Shown: positions 49,237 to 61,930, counted from the first letter of the stretch. The stretch is 64,000 nucleotides of DNA from Erigeron canadensis (GCF_010389155.1 NC_057766.1:27971516-28035515); one strand, 5' to 3'. Notes: a model not told the origin generated them from the sequence alone. Made by a program: numbers and translations.

Positions 49237-50204
49237 CCTTCATTGCAAGATTATTGATTTATTGTCGTTAACGTAGATGATTTGAGCTGCTCTAATCAAC
49301 TTATTGTTAATACTTGACCTTGTCTATACTCTCTTCATCTCTATCACCCATATCAATAATCTCAATTAACTTGCCCAATTCTACAAATGACATTGTTATC
49401 TTTCAAATATCATATGTAGAGGAGTCATTAATAATTGGTTTCATCTTAGACGTAATGGCGGAACTTGAACACTAGCTATGGAGGGGCGGATTTTAATGAG
49501 ACATAAAATTTAGCTTTGTTAGAAGGGCTAATATGTATTATGAAAATTATTTTTAAAAAATGTATAAGAAATTAGTATTAAAAACAAAAACTTTTGGATT
49601 TGACCCTTTAAAAGTTCCATCCTTACTTAGACGCCTAAATTTCCACTTAATTCTCACTGAAAGAGACAAGTGACACTGCCTTCACATGTTATACTCTTAT
49701 AGAACTATGACCAAACTTGATGATCACTGGTCAATTTTTTTCAATAATTTCCTTTTAAGATATATCGTTTGATGTTGAAAGAGTTCTAAGGAAATCTATC
49801 TGTGACGGATTACAGAATTTTTAAAGGACTGGGGCCTAAGCTTATACCTTACCAAAAATTTTCGTGTGGGGAATAGCCCGTGCACATTGTACAGGATCAG
49901 AGCATTACAGAAAGAAATGGAAACAACTACTTAAACGTGGGGTAACCACAATATAAACCTTACACCGACTTAATCAATATTTCTCAATAACAATTAACAA
50001 ACATAATAAACATAACTAACAAACAAAACAAATATGCATGCAGTGAGATAAACGGTGGACCAATTGAATTCTCCAACAAGAGTCTAGCTAGTATTAAAAT
50101 AAGAGTATTAATGTAGTTTTTTTTTTTTTTTTTTCCTTTTTGAAAGTTAATCTTATTCACAATCCTCTCACAAATTGTGAGAGAATGAGCATCTTAATCT
50201 TAAT
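49237..50204. other. Remainder of the DAO-4 downstream unit and intergenic DNA
   Basis: The 'acttgaccttgtctatactctcttcat' module is followed by sequence without supported genes. A 20-T run lies at about 50117-50136. Confidence 0.5.
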
Positions 50205-51012
50205 ATATACTATAAAACAGTTGAACTAATGACTTATTAACCAATCAAATCACTCAATTTTTTATCAAATTGACTCTCGCTTATGTCATCATTTAGATAA
50301 ACTATAAATTAAAAATCATAATAATAATTATCCAAATATATTATTATAATATTATTTATATTAATTTGTAGAAAAAGTCTCATTAATTTACATTTTTTTG
50401 TTTTCCATCAGCAACTTACACTTTTTAGCCCTCAACACTTAATCTATATTTATTTTTAACCATCAACTTGAGAGGATTTTTTTAAATTTTCTTAAAAACG
50501 TTACAAAAAGTATTTATATATATTTTTTTAAGTTACAATTTGTCACTCAAATTAAAAGTCCTAATTGTTATCAAAGAAATTGAAAACAATCATAATTGTT
50601 ATCTAATTATCATAAGACAGATGATTGAAAAAGAGCCTACATCATAACCACATACATATACTTGAATGTCAAGTATAAGATCACAAGTATAGTTATATTG
50701 TAACTCTTAACTGAGTATTTTTTAATAATAATATTACATTACGAGTATAACTGGTTTCAAAAACTTTTATAATAGGAAAATTATTATAACATATGCCTTG
50801 TGGAATGACTACGTCAAACAATTCCATTAATATGTCTCAGCTAATAATGACAGTGACGAGCATGCGATTATTGTACTACAACTTGCACATTATAACACTT
50901 AGAATCGTATATCTTCAAAATTATAAGATTTTATGAATTAAATGTATAAAGATCTAATATTGATAATATCGTAAACCCCATGTCCAGCGTTGGACACGGG
51001 TCTAAAATCTAA
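50205..51012 (+). mobile_element. Helitron upstream of DAO-5
   Basis: The 3' end has a long hairpin CCATGTCCAGCGTTGGACACGG (50978-50999), then GTCTAAAAT and CTAA (51009-51012) followed by T. The 5' end near 50205 reads ATATATACTATAAAACAGTTG. No coding seen. Confidence 0.7.
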
Positions 51013-51360
51013 TACACAATTGGTTAAACACAAACCTATTGCTGCAATCACAATCACTTATAAGAAAATCTCTAACCCCTTTTACTGAAACTCATTCTTC
51101 TTTCCCCCATTTCAGCTCCATGTATCACCAATGTTGTACAGCCATATCAACTATATGTGTTTATTAAAATAATTACAAGGTAATATAAACTAATTGTGTA
51201 AGAAAATATTAAAATTAAAGTTAGAATTTAAAAGTTTTTTTAACAATGAATCGATAAAATATGGACAAATAATGTATTAAGTCAATAGAGTAATTTTTTT
51301 TTTTGTTAAATAAAAAAAAAGCCATTTTTATTACCTTGAATCTTGATTAGGTATTTTTAT

Positions 51361-51599
51361 GAGCTAAGTTATTCGCATATTTGTTAAGTCGGGCCCAAAT
51401 GCCCATTGACCCAGAGTAGTTGCCGTCTTTGACTATATGTAATTACAATATTCAAATGAAGCATACATTATAGCAAATCCACTCAATTTGCGTAAATAAA
51501 AATATGCACAAATTTCCATCAACAATTTTCTATATATAGTCATATATACTATACTATGAATAATGATTTAATCACATTACACCACATTTACGCAAGAAA
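51361..51599 (+). promoter_or_regulatory. Proximal promoter block of DAO-5
   Basis: Same module as before DAO-2 ('gagctaagttatt', 'gtcgggcccaaatgccca', 'caatttgcgtaaataaaa') with a TATA-like run 'ctatatatag' at 51530-51539. Confidence 0.55.
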
Positions 51600-54500
51600 A
51601 TGGCCACTAATAATAATAACACAATCCCAGTGATCGATCTACTCGACTTCCCTAACGAACTACCCAAGTTGATCGCAGCATGTGAAGAATGGGGTTGTTT
51701 CAGGCTGCTCAACTTCCAACAACTCCTTCCGGCAACACTCATGTCAGATATGAAGACGGTGGTCAGATCACTGTTTGACTTACCAGTAGATATCAAGCGA
51801 CGGAATGTTCACGCCATATTTGGCAGCGGGTACGTCGCTCCATCCCACAGGAATCCGTTGTACGAGACTCTTGGTTTGTATGACATGTCGTGTCGTGCTG
51901 ACGTGGAGACTTTTTGCTCCCAGCTGGATGCTTCGATTCGTCAAAGGTTTATACCAGATCGACTATCTCTATCTATATTTATCACTTCCCATATCTCGCA
52001 CTACAACAAATACGTTACTATATCTTAACACTAATTTCTTCGCGTAGCAAAACTCACATTTAAAAGTGTGAATAAAGTTAAAGGATCAAATTTTTTTCAC
52101 AATTATATATGTAAAAACAAAAAGTTCACATTTTCAAGTGTGTAAAAATATATAATTCTTCACACTTAAAAGTGTGGAAGTAATTCGTGACACCAAATTT
52201 TCTCACACAAGAGGAAGTGCGAATAATTTGAGTGTGACAAATTAGCTCTCAAACTTTTAAGTGTGAAAAATTTTGACATTTTTTCACACTTTTAAGTGTG
52301 AACATTTTGTTTATACATTTATACCTGTGAAAAAAGTATAATTTTATTAATTTTTTCACACTTCTAAGTGTGAATTTTTTTTTATACAATTTTAAATGTG
52401 AACAAATTAACATTTTTTTTCACACTTTTTAGAAATGCGAGGAAATAATTGTGAGCAATTGGCATTTTTGTTGTAGGGGTGTTTTTTTTTCTTTTTATTA
52501 TCATAAACAAATTCCCAACTCTGTTGACTTTATATGGTGGATTGGTGGTCGATGGTAGTATCTAAGGGTGTTGGCAGCGGCGCCGTGATGGTGTTCTACG
52601 CTTGGGTGGTTTGATTTGCGTGGTTTGAAGTCATGCGTGGTGAGTGAGTGCTTGTCACCGTTACTAGTTAAACGACTATATATTTTTTTCCCTTTCTTTT
52701 TATATGTCACCTGTGTGGATATATATATATATGTCGTGGTGGCGGTGGTCTCCGTCGCCGAAGGATCATGGTGGTGGTCGGAGATGATGGTTGTGGTGGT
52801 GGTCGGCATCGCCGGAGGATCATGGTGGTGGTCAGAGATAATGGTGGTGGTGGTGATGGTGGTCGGAGATGGTAAAAAATGAATGATTGAGAAGTGTCTA
52901 TAGTGTCTCTTATTTAAAAGTGTCATTAAATTAACTTATCATATATATATAAGATAAATATATATATACATATGTTGTGTAGTGAGGAAGATGAAGAGGA
53001 CAAGAGGTTGAGCCCACTACAAAGTGCTTATTTATTTATTTGGTCTTGTTAGTATAAATTATTTGGGTTAAAATTTGTATTTTGTCATTCGAAAATACAG
53101 ATGAGTGGTTTTTAATGTGTAAACAATAAAAGTACTAGTTTTAATGACTCATTATCATTTCTCTTATTTATATTTATTTAAAGTATATGTTTTAAACCCA
53201 TTTTCATTTACAACCCTCGATTCTTATATTTATAACTCTGAACTCTCATTTATTTATGTAACGTTTTAAATATTTTTTAATAATTTATGTAATGTGTTTG
53301 GTTTTAATAAACTTTAAGTTTTTAAATAAAAATAAAATTGTAGTGAGTGGTGAGGAAGAGGTGAGTTGCCAACAAATTTTGAATGACTGGTGAGTGAGTT
53401 GTGGATCTGAGGAAGTATAAGGAGATTGGTTAGAAGTGAGTGGTTGAGGGTGATATGCCAACTGTTTGAGCATGAGAAATCAAGCCCAATCACGAACAAG
53501 ATTTAACCACGAAAACCATTATAATCTCCTATTACATAGTGCAAACCTATTAAATTCTTCACGAATCTAAGGTGAAATAATGGTTTTCCCAAAGAGAAGT
53601 ATCGATCTTTGGAGGATAATGAATATATATGATTCTGATGATGATTATAGATTGATTGAGAGAGAAATATGAATGTGCGAAATTTTGAATGTTATTGAAT
53701 GAATATTGAATGATCTTGACATCCAATCATTGGGTATTTATAGACTGTACCAATTAGGGTAACATTGTATTTTGGGCCTGTCATAAATGGGTCTGGCTTC
53801 TGACATAGGATCCAAAATGTGAGGAATAGAACATTCGAGAATAATAATAATAATATGCTTTTATACTCGGTCCATACTTTGTTGATTAATCTTTGCTCCC
53901 TTGCCAAGGGAATGAAAAAAAGTTTTGCCAGAGGTATATTCCCAAGGGCAAGGGAATTCATAACTAACAAGGGAGAGAAGCCTCCCAAGGGTAAAGGAAG
54001 GACCCTTCTAAGGAAAAGGGATGAAAGTCTTATTTCCCACCTCAAATTATTTTTTTCATTCTTCACGTAAGTACCATGGAAGAAAAGACTCGACAAACTT
54101 TGTCAAAGCATTTGTCTTTTCTTTGCTAGGCCTCTATAGATATATTTATATATATATTAAATATTTATTATATCTGAGACATAAAAGTTGGGTTATCTTA
54201 GTCGAGTGTGGGTGTAAATCCGACCACATCTCATCACCAACCCCCTAAGAAAGGCGAATTGGTAGTGATATTATATATAGTGAATATATATACATGTATA
54301 TGCTTGATTTTATTTTGGGTGAAGATTCATTCAAATTGATCAACTTGAGTTAAGTTGGAAAAATCTTGACTCTTTAATGAAAATCAAGGGCCAAGATTTA
54401 TAGATCATCTTTGAATTTTAGCTTTTAATTTTCATATAAGGTATAAGATTTCCCCAACTTAACTCAAGTTAAAAGTAACTTGAGAGGATCTTTATTCTCT

Positions 54501-56457
54501 ACTCTTTTATTTTATATCTCAATACCCTGTGTTTACTACACATGTATCTATATCTATATCTATATCTACAACTATACTATATTATAACGCAAATAACTTT
54601 TTTCAACTTTCAAACAATTTTTCAAAATCAAATTACATCAATAACTTACATTACTCGTCGCCACTGCCGCCGCCACCATCAATCGCTGCCACCACCACCA
54701 GCCCCGCCATAACATCGCCACCACACCACTGCCACCACCCATGGACGGTTCTACAATGGGGGCAGTGTGGGCAACTGCCCCCATTCCAATTTTGGTACAA
54801 TGTAATTTTTTAGAGGTATATTTGTAATTTTGTTCCTAAAAATTTATATAATTAAAAAAATACATACAAATGTCACTATCATTGTGATAAGGGAAATGAT
54901 ATTCGTACCACGACTTTTGATGGATGTACCACAACGTACAAGTTTTACAACTGGCTGTACAAACCAGTATTGCATAGTTGTGGTAAATCTATCAAAATAA
55001 GTGGTACTAATATCACTTCCCTTGTGATAATCCTCTTCTTTGGAAGTATGCTACTTATGTTGGAAACATTAATTTTGAGATAAATCCTCTATTGTTAAAG
55101 TAAAAATTTTGAGTTGTTTTGATTTTTAATAGAGTTGAAAAAGAGAAGTTGAAAAAAGTGTTTTATTTGTTTGGGTAAATATATTATACATTGTTAAATA
55201 GTATAGTTGTCTGTAAAAATGTTATTTTATTTTCAAAGTACTATATAAAAGTAATCACAATAATCAGGTAAAAATTTATGTAGAGGCTTAATTGTATATC
55301 ATTGATTTCGATGAACTTATTTTATGTTGTTTAATATAACGCAACTTTTGCGTTACCACATGCTCCAAAATTGCAAAGACCAATGTTCATGTTAAAGATA
55401 GATGTTCCCATAACTGACACTCACCTATACTAAACTCGGTTTTCTCAACACCGATCGTTGATAATCTAACTAAACTCGATGTTAACGAAATTATTTTAGG
55501 GGTCCATTTTTTCTATTAGGTGAGAGCCAATTTTTTTTAAAAAGATTTTTCCCCAGAGATGGCTCTAATAAATATAATAAGTGACATTTAAATTTGCCCC
55601 CTCGTACAAAACGTTCTGGCTCCTTCCCTGCCACCACCCATCACCGCCACCGCCACCACCATTACACCGCCGCATCGCACGAGTACCGTTCTAGTACGTA
55701 TAGAAAAAAGTTATAAATCTCTACAAATTTTCCTGCTCTTTAATGACATTTCCCCCTACGTATATTTTTTGTATAACAGGGAGATAATTGTAAGATATGT
55801 TGAAGCAGTACATGAGTTACTTATAGCGGTTGTAGAGAAAATAGCCCAAGGTTTATCAGTAAAAAGTGAAAATATTGGATTTGAGAAATGGCCATGTCAA
55901 TTTAGAATAAATAAATACCATTTCACCCCTGAAAATGTTGGTTCCCCTGGTGTTCAGACACACACAGATTTCGGTTTCCTGACTATCCTTCAAGATGATG
56001 AAGGCGTCGGGGGTCTAGAAGTCATGGATAAGTTGGGTGAATTCATTGCCGTTGATCCGTGGCCTGGCACCCTTCTTGTTAACCTCGGAGACATGGCAAA
56101 TGTACGTCTTGTAAATGACGACCTTGTTACTCTTGTTTATAATTTATTGATGGTTAGTCAAGTGTCCTGTTTTGACATTTCGTTTTCTGATTATGCTTTA
56201 AGATATGGAGTAATGGAAGATTTTGCACTGTGAAGCATAGGGTGCAATGCAAAGAAGCAACTGTACGTTTTTCAATTGCTTCGTTCCTTTTAGGACCAAG
56301 AGAGACATTGGAACCGCTACCAGAACTTGTGGACGATGACCATCCTCTTGTGTATGTTCCAACTACTTATGAAGAGTACAGGAAGTTGAGGTTCTCGACA
56401 AACTTGCATGCGGGTGAAGCTCTGAAGCTCTTGTACACATCTAACTCTGAGAAATGA
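51600..56457 (+). CDS. DAO-5: DAO-like dioxygenase with a 3.8 kb transposon-filled intron
   Basis: Exons 51600-51946, 55780-56101 and 56203-56457 give 924 nt, 307 residues, in frame with intact splice sites. Fe(II) ligands H177, D179 and H235 and the R245-x-S247 pair are present. Exon 2 belongs to the second group (VQTHTDFGFLTILQDDEGVGG); the start of exon 3 is identical to DAO-1 for about 108 nt, while its end (LRFSTNL) follows DAO-4 and -6. Changes not shared with others: HAIFGSGYVAPS and EALKLLY. Intron 1 is 3833 bp against 307-643 bp in the paralogues and holds CACTA-like, Harbinger-like, MITE, Helitron and hAT insertions. It may be functional or poorly spliced. Confidence 0.82.
51999..52481. 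mobile_element. Non-autonomous CACTA-like element
   Basis: The left end CACTACAACAAATACG is typical of plant CACTA elements. The right end '...gcatttttgttgtaggggtg' is an imperfect inverted counterpart. Between them the palindrome TTCACACTTTTAAGTGTGAA and variants recur about seven times, as expected for CACTA subterminal repeats. Confidence 0.7.
52566..54245. mobile_element. PIF/Harbinger-like insertion in DAO-5 intron 1
   Basis: Paralogues read 'ctaagaaaggggaattggtagtgat' without interruption; here 1680 bp separate TAA (52563-52565) from TAA (54246-54248). The ends GGGTGTTGGCA and (complement) GGGGGTTGGTG match at 8 of 11 bases. Three-base TAA duplication and GGG ends fit PIF/Harbinger. 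The interior has a GTGGTGG-rich tandem stretch (52735-52870) and no transposase. Confidence 0.6.
54312..54505. mobile_element. MITE in DAO-5 intron 1
   Basis: AACTTGAGTTAAGTTGG (54342-54358) is matched by the inverted CCAACTTAACTCAAGTT (54454-54470). Paralogous introns lack this segment between 'gcttgatttta' and 'atatcccaataccctg'. Confidence 0.65.
54560..55695 (+). mobile_element. Helitron in DAO-5 intron 1 with a nested hAT element
   Basis: The 3' end reads CCGCCGCATCGCACGAGTACCGTT then CTAG (55691-55694) and T, directly before paralogous intron sequence ('tagaaaaaagttataaatctctac'). The 5' end lies in a TCTATA run near 54560. The GCCACC-rich interior is split by a nested insertion. Confidence 0.6.
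54743..55627. mobile_element. Nested hAT-like element
   Basis: It is bounded by direct copies of CTGCCACCACCCAT (54729-54742 and 55628-55641), of which eight bases may be the hAT duplication. Internal ends GGGGGCAGTGTGGGCAACTG and '...gccccctcgtacaaaacg' with TTCTGGCTCC resemble a widespread plant hAT group. No transposase frame. Confidence 0.55.
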
Positions 56458-58142
56458 GGTTTATTCACTCTCAAAAATCCTTGCACAACAAGTTTCTCAG
56501 TTTGTTCAAGTGATAAATAAAAAAATAATATTTGCTTGTAGATTACATATAATCGACTGTATGTTTGTAGCACCATTAGTGTTATTGTGTTAAAACACTA
56601 ACGGTGCTACAAACATACAGCCTCTTGTACGTAATAGCTACTGATAAAGCATGTATGATTAAGGAAACCAGTACCAGATGTTGCATTCACTTAATTAAAT
56701 GTCTAAATAAAAACCAGTTGGTACTGTTATGCGTGATCAACCGAGATGAAAACAATTAACTAAAATAGATTAAACACAATAACACTAATGATGCTACCCT
56801 TAAATATTCTCTTTGATTTTGTTTGTATATCCAATCCTCAAGCATACATTGTTCCTTAATAACTTTGAGCCAATTGCTTGTATAATACAATCACTCCATT
56901 GCAAGATATAATTGATTTATTGCGGTTAAACGTAGATGAGCTGGGTTGTTCCAATCAACTCAATGTTAGTACTTAATTAATACTTGACCTTGTCAACACT
57001 CTCTTCATCATCATCTCTAATACCCAGATCAATAAAACTGGCTCATGCCGGCAAATGACATATATTGTTATCTTTTATAGAGGAATTGATTAATAATTAG
57101 TTTCATCTTATACCTCTAAATTTCCACTTAATCCTCACTGAAAGAGACAAGTGACACTGCCTTCGGTTAGAGTTAAGCCCTGGATGACACAAATGGAATT
57201 GATTAATATTCGGTTTCATCTTATACCTTTAAATTTCCACTTGAACTTTTGCGGATCCAGGACAACCCAAATGGATTTTTGAAAGTGTAAGTAGATGACA
57301 CATGTTGAAGTAATGGCGCCCGAGATTGACCTTGACACTTGGACTGTCTAAGCAACAACACAAGATCTAATGGGTTAGGATGGTTAACTAATATATTACA
57401 ACCTTAATTAAAAGCCAGAGGCGCCGAATATACACCAGCCTGTTCAGTTCGGGTCGCATTTCATATTGTAGCTTGTAGTTTGCTACGTCACATCCTATTT
57501 GACTTTCTTTTTTTTTTTCCAATGTTTAATTCTTAGTTTGCTTACACTTTTTCTCTTTTTGGTTTCCAATGAACACATTGGAAACTTGGATTTATCATGA
57601 CTTGAAATTTATTGGAATATCGATCACATGGATCTTACATTTTGAAAAAAGTTTTTACTTGACTACTCAATTATACAACAAATGAGAGTCTAAATCTTGA
57701 ATACATTGGTTCGTTTAAGATGATTGACTTCTAACAATCAACCAAATGTGTTCAAACTTTTTTTTTCCCTTAATAATAAAAAACAATTATCGACCTCAAT
57801 GATTTCTTACACCACTCCAAAGCTCCCATGTTGTACCCGAAATTTCAATTTATGGGGAAAAAAATATAAAAAGAAAGTTGATTAAAGGTGAATTTAAAAT
57901 TTAAAATTATGATTTCACCTTGTTTGAAGTTTTGTTCCAACTATATGAAAAATTAAAAAGGTTTTTGTTATACAAAGCCTTAAATTACAAAGTTGTATAC
58001 TTACCATAAATTTTAAAAAATGAGTTTTTAATATGAAAAATACAATTTTTATATGCACTTTCATGCATTCCTCATTTTTCAAATTAAAAACACAACCCCC
58101 CAAATAACGGAATGCAAGTTGGGATAATCTTGATATTTGATT
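56458..58142. other. 3' flank of DAO-5
   Basis: Carries the shared downstream modules to about 57240; comparable sequence follows DAO-6 (61931-63300). A small hairpin around 56560-56620 ('catacag' / 'ctgtatg' flanking 'caccattagtg'/'cactaacggtg') looks like a micro-foldback. No gene seen. Confidence 0.55.
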
Positions 58143-58197
58143 TAAAATCAAGGGTTGAGATTAAAAGATAATTTTTTAATCTCAACCCTTGATTTTA
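58143..58197. repeat. Perfect hairpin
   Basis: TAAAATCAAGGGTTGAGATT... and its exact inverse are separated by about 8 bases, arms of about 23 bases. Related wording ('atcaagggccaagattt') occurs in the MITE at 54312. Confidence 0.8.
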
Positions 58198-58254
58198 ACC
58201 AAAGGGTTAAGATTATTCTAACTTGACCCCTCAAGTTATTTTCAACTTAAGAGT

Positions 58255-58897
58255 AGGGGTGTTCATCAAACCGTTAAAACCGAATCAAACCGGGGTATTT
58301 GGATTGGTTTGATCGGATTGAGTTATTTAAGTCTTGTCTGACGGTTTAAATTTTGAAAAACCGGGTATCTTGGTCCGGTTACAATTTGAACAAAGAACAA
58401 ACCGTCAAAATCGGACCAGACCGAAATATATATACATATATATATAATATTCAATTGACATATATATTAAAGTTAATGAATATATTCTATGAGTATTTTA
58501 TTAACATTTACAAACTTTAGTAATATGTATAATATATTATTAACACTTTTTTGGACTTTTTGTATTTTAATTATGATTTAAAAAATGAGTAAATTAGTAA
58601 ATATATCACTTTGGACTTTTAGTATTTTAAGTACGGTTTTAAAAACTTAGCGGCTATGTAAAAATATTTCACATACATTATATAAATGCATACTATCATG
58701 AAGGCACCTTACATAGCTTGGAGATACAAGAAAAAGAAAAGAAACTCGAAACCATCGAACCAGACCGGCTTATATTGTTTAGTTTGGTCTGGTTTGACAA
58801 TACAAATGGTCTAGTTTGGTTTGATATATGTTAAAACCGTAAATATTAGTTTGATTTGAGATTTAGTTAAAACCAAACCACAAACACCCACCCCAAA
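58255..58897. mobile_element. hAT-like element with TAGGGGTGTTCA end
   Basis: The left end TAGGGGTGTTCATCAAACCG and right portion '...aaccaaaccacaaacacccacccc' are roughly inverted. The interior is rich in 'aaaccgg' and 'ggtttgg' phrases on both strands, typical of non-autonomous hAT elements with this terminus. Confidence 0.55.
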
Positions 58898-60268
58898 ATA
58901 ACCATGTTTCCATAAGGGAGGTGTTATTTGTACCCAAAAGTCAATTAGTTTTTCTTTTTATTTGAAAGGAGGTGTTATTTGTACCCAAAAGTCAGTTAAT
59001 TTTTCTTTTTAATTTAATTTTAAATATATTTTCTGACAACTTTTACTTTTGTAAGTTTTTGTTTTCTAAATTATTAATGTCACGTTATTTACTTTTTCAA
59101 TTCTATTAAATACAAAATATTTTATCTATGATACCTGTTTGTTCAGAAAAAGTAGTAATTTTAAAAGAATAAAATACAGTTAGAAACTTTAAAATTTAAA
59201 TATTCTAATTTCATCCCAGACAGTCAAATTGTCGAAAACATAATTTTGTATAAAAAGAGATGTAATTTAATTGAGATTTTGAAACAATATAGTTAGAAAA
59301 TGAAATTAAATATATAGATTAACCAACAAATAAGATACATTATAAATAGTGAATTAAAACTATCATTTCCACAAAACAAATTAACAGTAACCGAATTCCG
59401 GCAAACATCTGTTTTCCGACGACAATTTCGGCAAGCAACCTTTTTCCAAAGAAAACAAAAGAAACATAAATTTTCCCAGCAAAAACAAAAGAAACATAAA
59501 ATTTTTATGGGCAAGCAACTTTTTTGACATATAGGTAAAAACGTTTTTTTATGGGTCTAATTATCAATTTTTTTTACCGCTTATTCCAATCAGCACTGTT
59601 ATTAAAAAAATGATAATTATCAAGCCCTTTCCATAATTCAATAGCTTAAAGTTATTGGTTACAGAAGGAGGGAAAAGTAAGGAAAATATCCATTGACTTT
59701 GACTTTCAACTCATCATCATCATCGTCATCAACATCTAAAATTCCAAATCCATCTGATCCTCCGACGATCCATCAGCTGTTTTCTGTTCATTCCCCTGTT
59801 TGATTAATCAGTTACTACTGGTAATTAATAATTACAGTAACTTTTTATTTAATGTTTTTTTTTTTTTTGTAATTTATTCATTCCAGTATTTAATTTACCT
59901 TATCTAGGGTTTATTATTTACTATGTAATGTTTGATTTTATTAATAAGTGTTTCTATATGATGTATGTGTGTGTGTGTGTTTTTTATTTACATATTTTTG
60001 TTTAAATATTTAGAAATAATAATAAAAAAAATATGAGGAAGAATTAAAGTACTAAGATATTAGTTATTGTTAGAGGTGTGAAGAAGTGTTGACTTAGTGT
60101 TGATGTAACTGTGACAAACCTAATTTCCTAAATATGTGGTTTGAAACTTTTGGGTTTATATTTCCACATATAACTTAAAAAAAAGTATAAATTTCCACAT
60201 ATATGGCCAAAAAATGATGCCCTTAATAGGTTTAGACCTTTACTGCTATTACAATTATCGCAAGAAAA
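58898..60268. other. Intergenic DNA before DAO-6 with a duplicated 5'-UTR-like module
   Basis: Positions 59640-59940 ('gaaggagggaaaa', 'ccgacgatccatcagctg', 'attcattcccctgttt', 'cattccagtatttaatttacctta') recur at 63485-63740. A direct 36-bp repeat ('ggaggtgttatttgtacccaaaagtca') lies at 58917-59000. The conserved DAO promoter block is not found before DAO-6. Confidence 0.6.
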
Positions 60269-61930
60269 ATGGCCACCGAAAGTTACACACTCCCAGTGAT
60301 CGATTTACACGATTTCCCTAATGAATTACCCAAGTTGATTGCAGCATGTGAAGAATGGGGCTGTTTCAGGCTGCTCAACTTCCAACAACTCCTTCCGGCA
60401 ACACTCATGTCAGATATGAAGGCGGTGGTCAAATCACTGTTTGACTTACCGGTGGATATCAAGCGCCGGAATGTTGATGTCATCCCCGGCAGTGGGTACT
60501 GGCCTCCGTCTGATAAGTATCCGTTGTATGAGGCGCTTGGTTTTTATGACATGTCGTGTCGTGCAGATGTGGAGAACTTTTGCTCCCAGTTGGATGCTTC
60601 AACTCATCAAAGGTTTATTTCAGATACATATATCTAAATCTGTCTATATATGTGTATTTTATTTATTTATTTGTTTTTTTTTTTAACGATAGAAAACAAG
60701 AAACAAGGGTTCCATGATTGTTTTTTTTATGTTTCTTTTGAATATCACAAATCATTACAAATTTATTTTGGCGAAGTATGATCTTATGTGACCCGTTAAC
60801 GTGAATCACATCACGTGTCAACAGTATACTAGAATCGTGTATGTTGTATCTGCAGTTGACAGGTTTTAAAAAGCATAAGGGGGTTGGGTAGACGACTCCG
60901 GACTCCCAAATCTGTCGACTTTGTATGGTGGTTGGTGGTAGTGATCTAAGAAAGGGGAATTGATAGTGATATAATTAAGTGAATATGCTTGATTTTAGTT
61001 TACATCCCAATACCCTGTCTTTGACTGAATCGTGTATTGTTGTTCTATATACATGTATATCAGTATATATGATTATATGTATAGTTACATGAAGAATTAG
61101 TTAAGACTTACATTGTAACTTTTTGATTTGGTTTGTAACGGTATCTTACTATTATAATAAGAAAATTGTATTTTTGTTTATAAAATTCATAGAATAGAGG
61201 TTATAATTCTCGAAAAGTTTGACTGCTCTTTTATGACATTTACATATGTTTACAGAGAGATAATTGTAAGATATGCTGAAGCAGTACATGAGTTACTTGT
61301 GGTGGTTGTAGAGAAATTAGCCCAAGGTTTAGCAGTGAAAAGTGAAAATTTTGGATTTGAGGAATGGCCATGTCAATTTAAAATCAATAAATACCATTTT
61401 TCTCCTGAAAGTGTTGGCTCCCCTGGTGTCCAGGTACACACAGATACTGGTTTTCTGACTATCCTTCAAGATGATGAAAGTGTTGGGGGTCTCGAAGTCA
61501 TGGATAAGTCGGGTGACTTCATTGCCGTTGATCCGTGGCCTGGCACCCTTTTTGTTAACCTCGGTGACATGGCAACTGTACGTCTTGTAAACGACATTGT
61601 TACTTTTGTTTATAATCTATTGATAGTTAATTGAGTGTCCTGTTTTGACATATCGGTTTTTGATTATGCTTTAAGGTATGGAGTAATGGAAGATTTTGCA
61701 ATGTGAAGCACAGGGTGCAATGCAAAGAAGCAAAAGTACGTGTTTCAATTGGTTCGTTCCTTTCAGGACCAAAAGAGACAATGGAACCACTACCAGAACT
61801 TGTGGACAATGACCATCCTCGTGTGTACTTTCCTACCACTTATGAAGAGTACAGGAAGCTGAAGTTCTCGACAAAGTTGTACTCGGGTGAGGCTCTTGAG
61901 CTCTTGTACGCATCTAACTCTGAGAAATGA
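60269..61930 (+). CDS. DAO-6: 2-oxoglutarate-dependent dioxygenase, DAO-like
   Basis: Exons 60269-60612, 61256-61577 and 61676-61930 give 921 nt, 306 residues. Fe(II) ligands H176, D178 and H234 and R244-x-S246 are intact. It is the most diverged intact copy: VQVHTDTGFLTILQDDESVGG, EEWPCQFKINKYHFSPE, and IGSFLSGPKETMEP in place of IASFLLGPRETLEP. Its start MATESYTLPVIDL resembles DAO-1, and its exon 2 belongs to the second group. Exon 2 begins after 'gtttacag' with AGAG instead of GGAG, still encoding Arg-Glu. Function inferred as for DAO-1. Confidence 0.92.

Noticed and set aside
52501..52926. 141-codon minus-strand frame, His/Thr-rich
   Set aside because: It is produced by a GTGGTGG tandem repeat inside a transposon in the DAO-5 intron.
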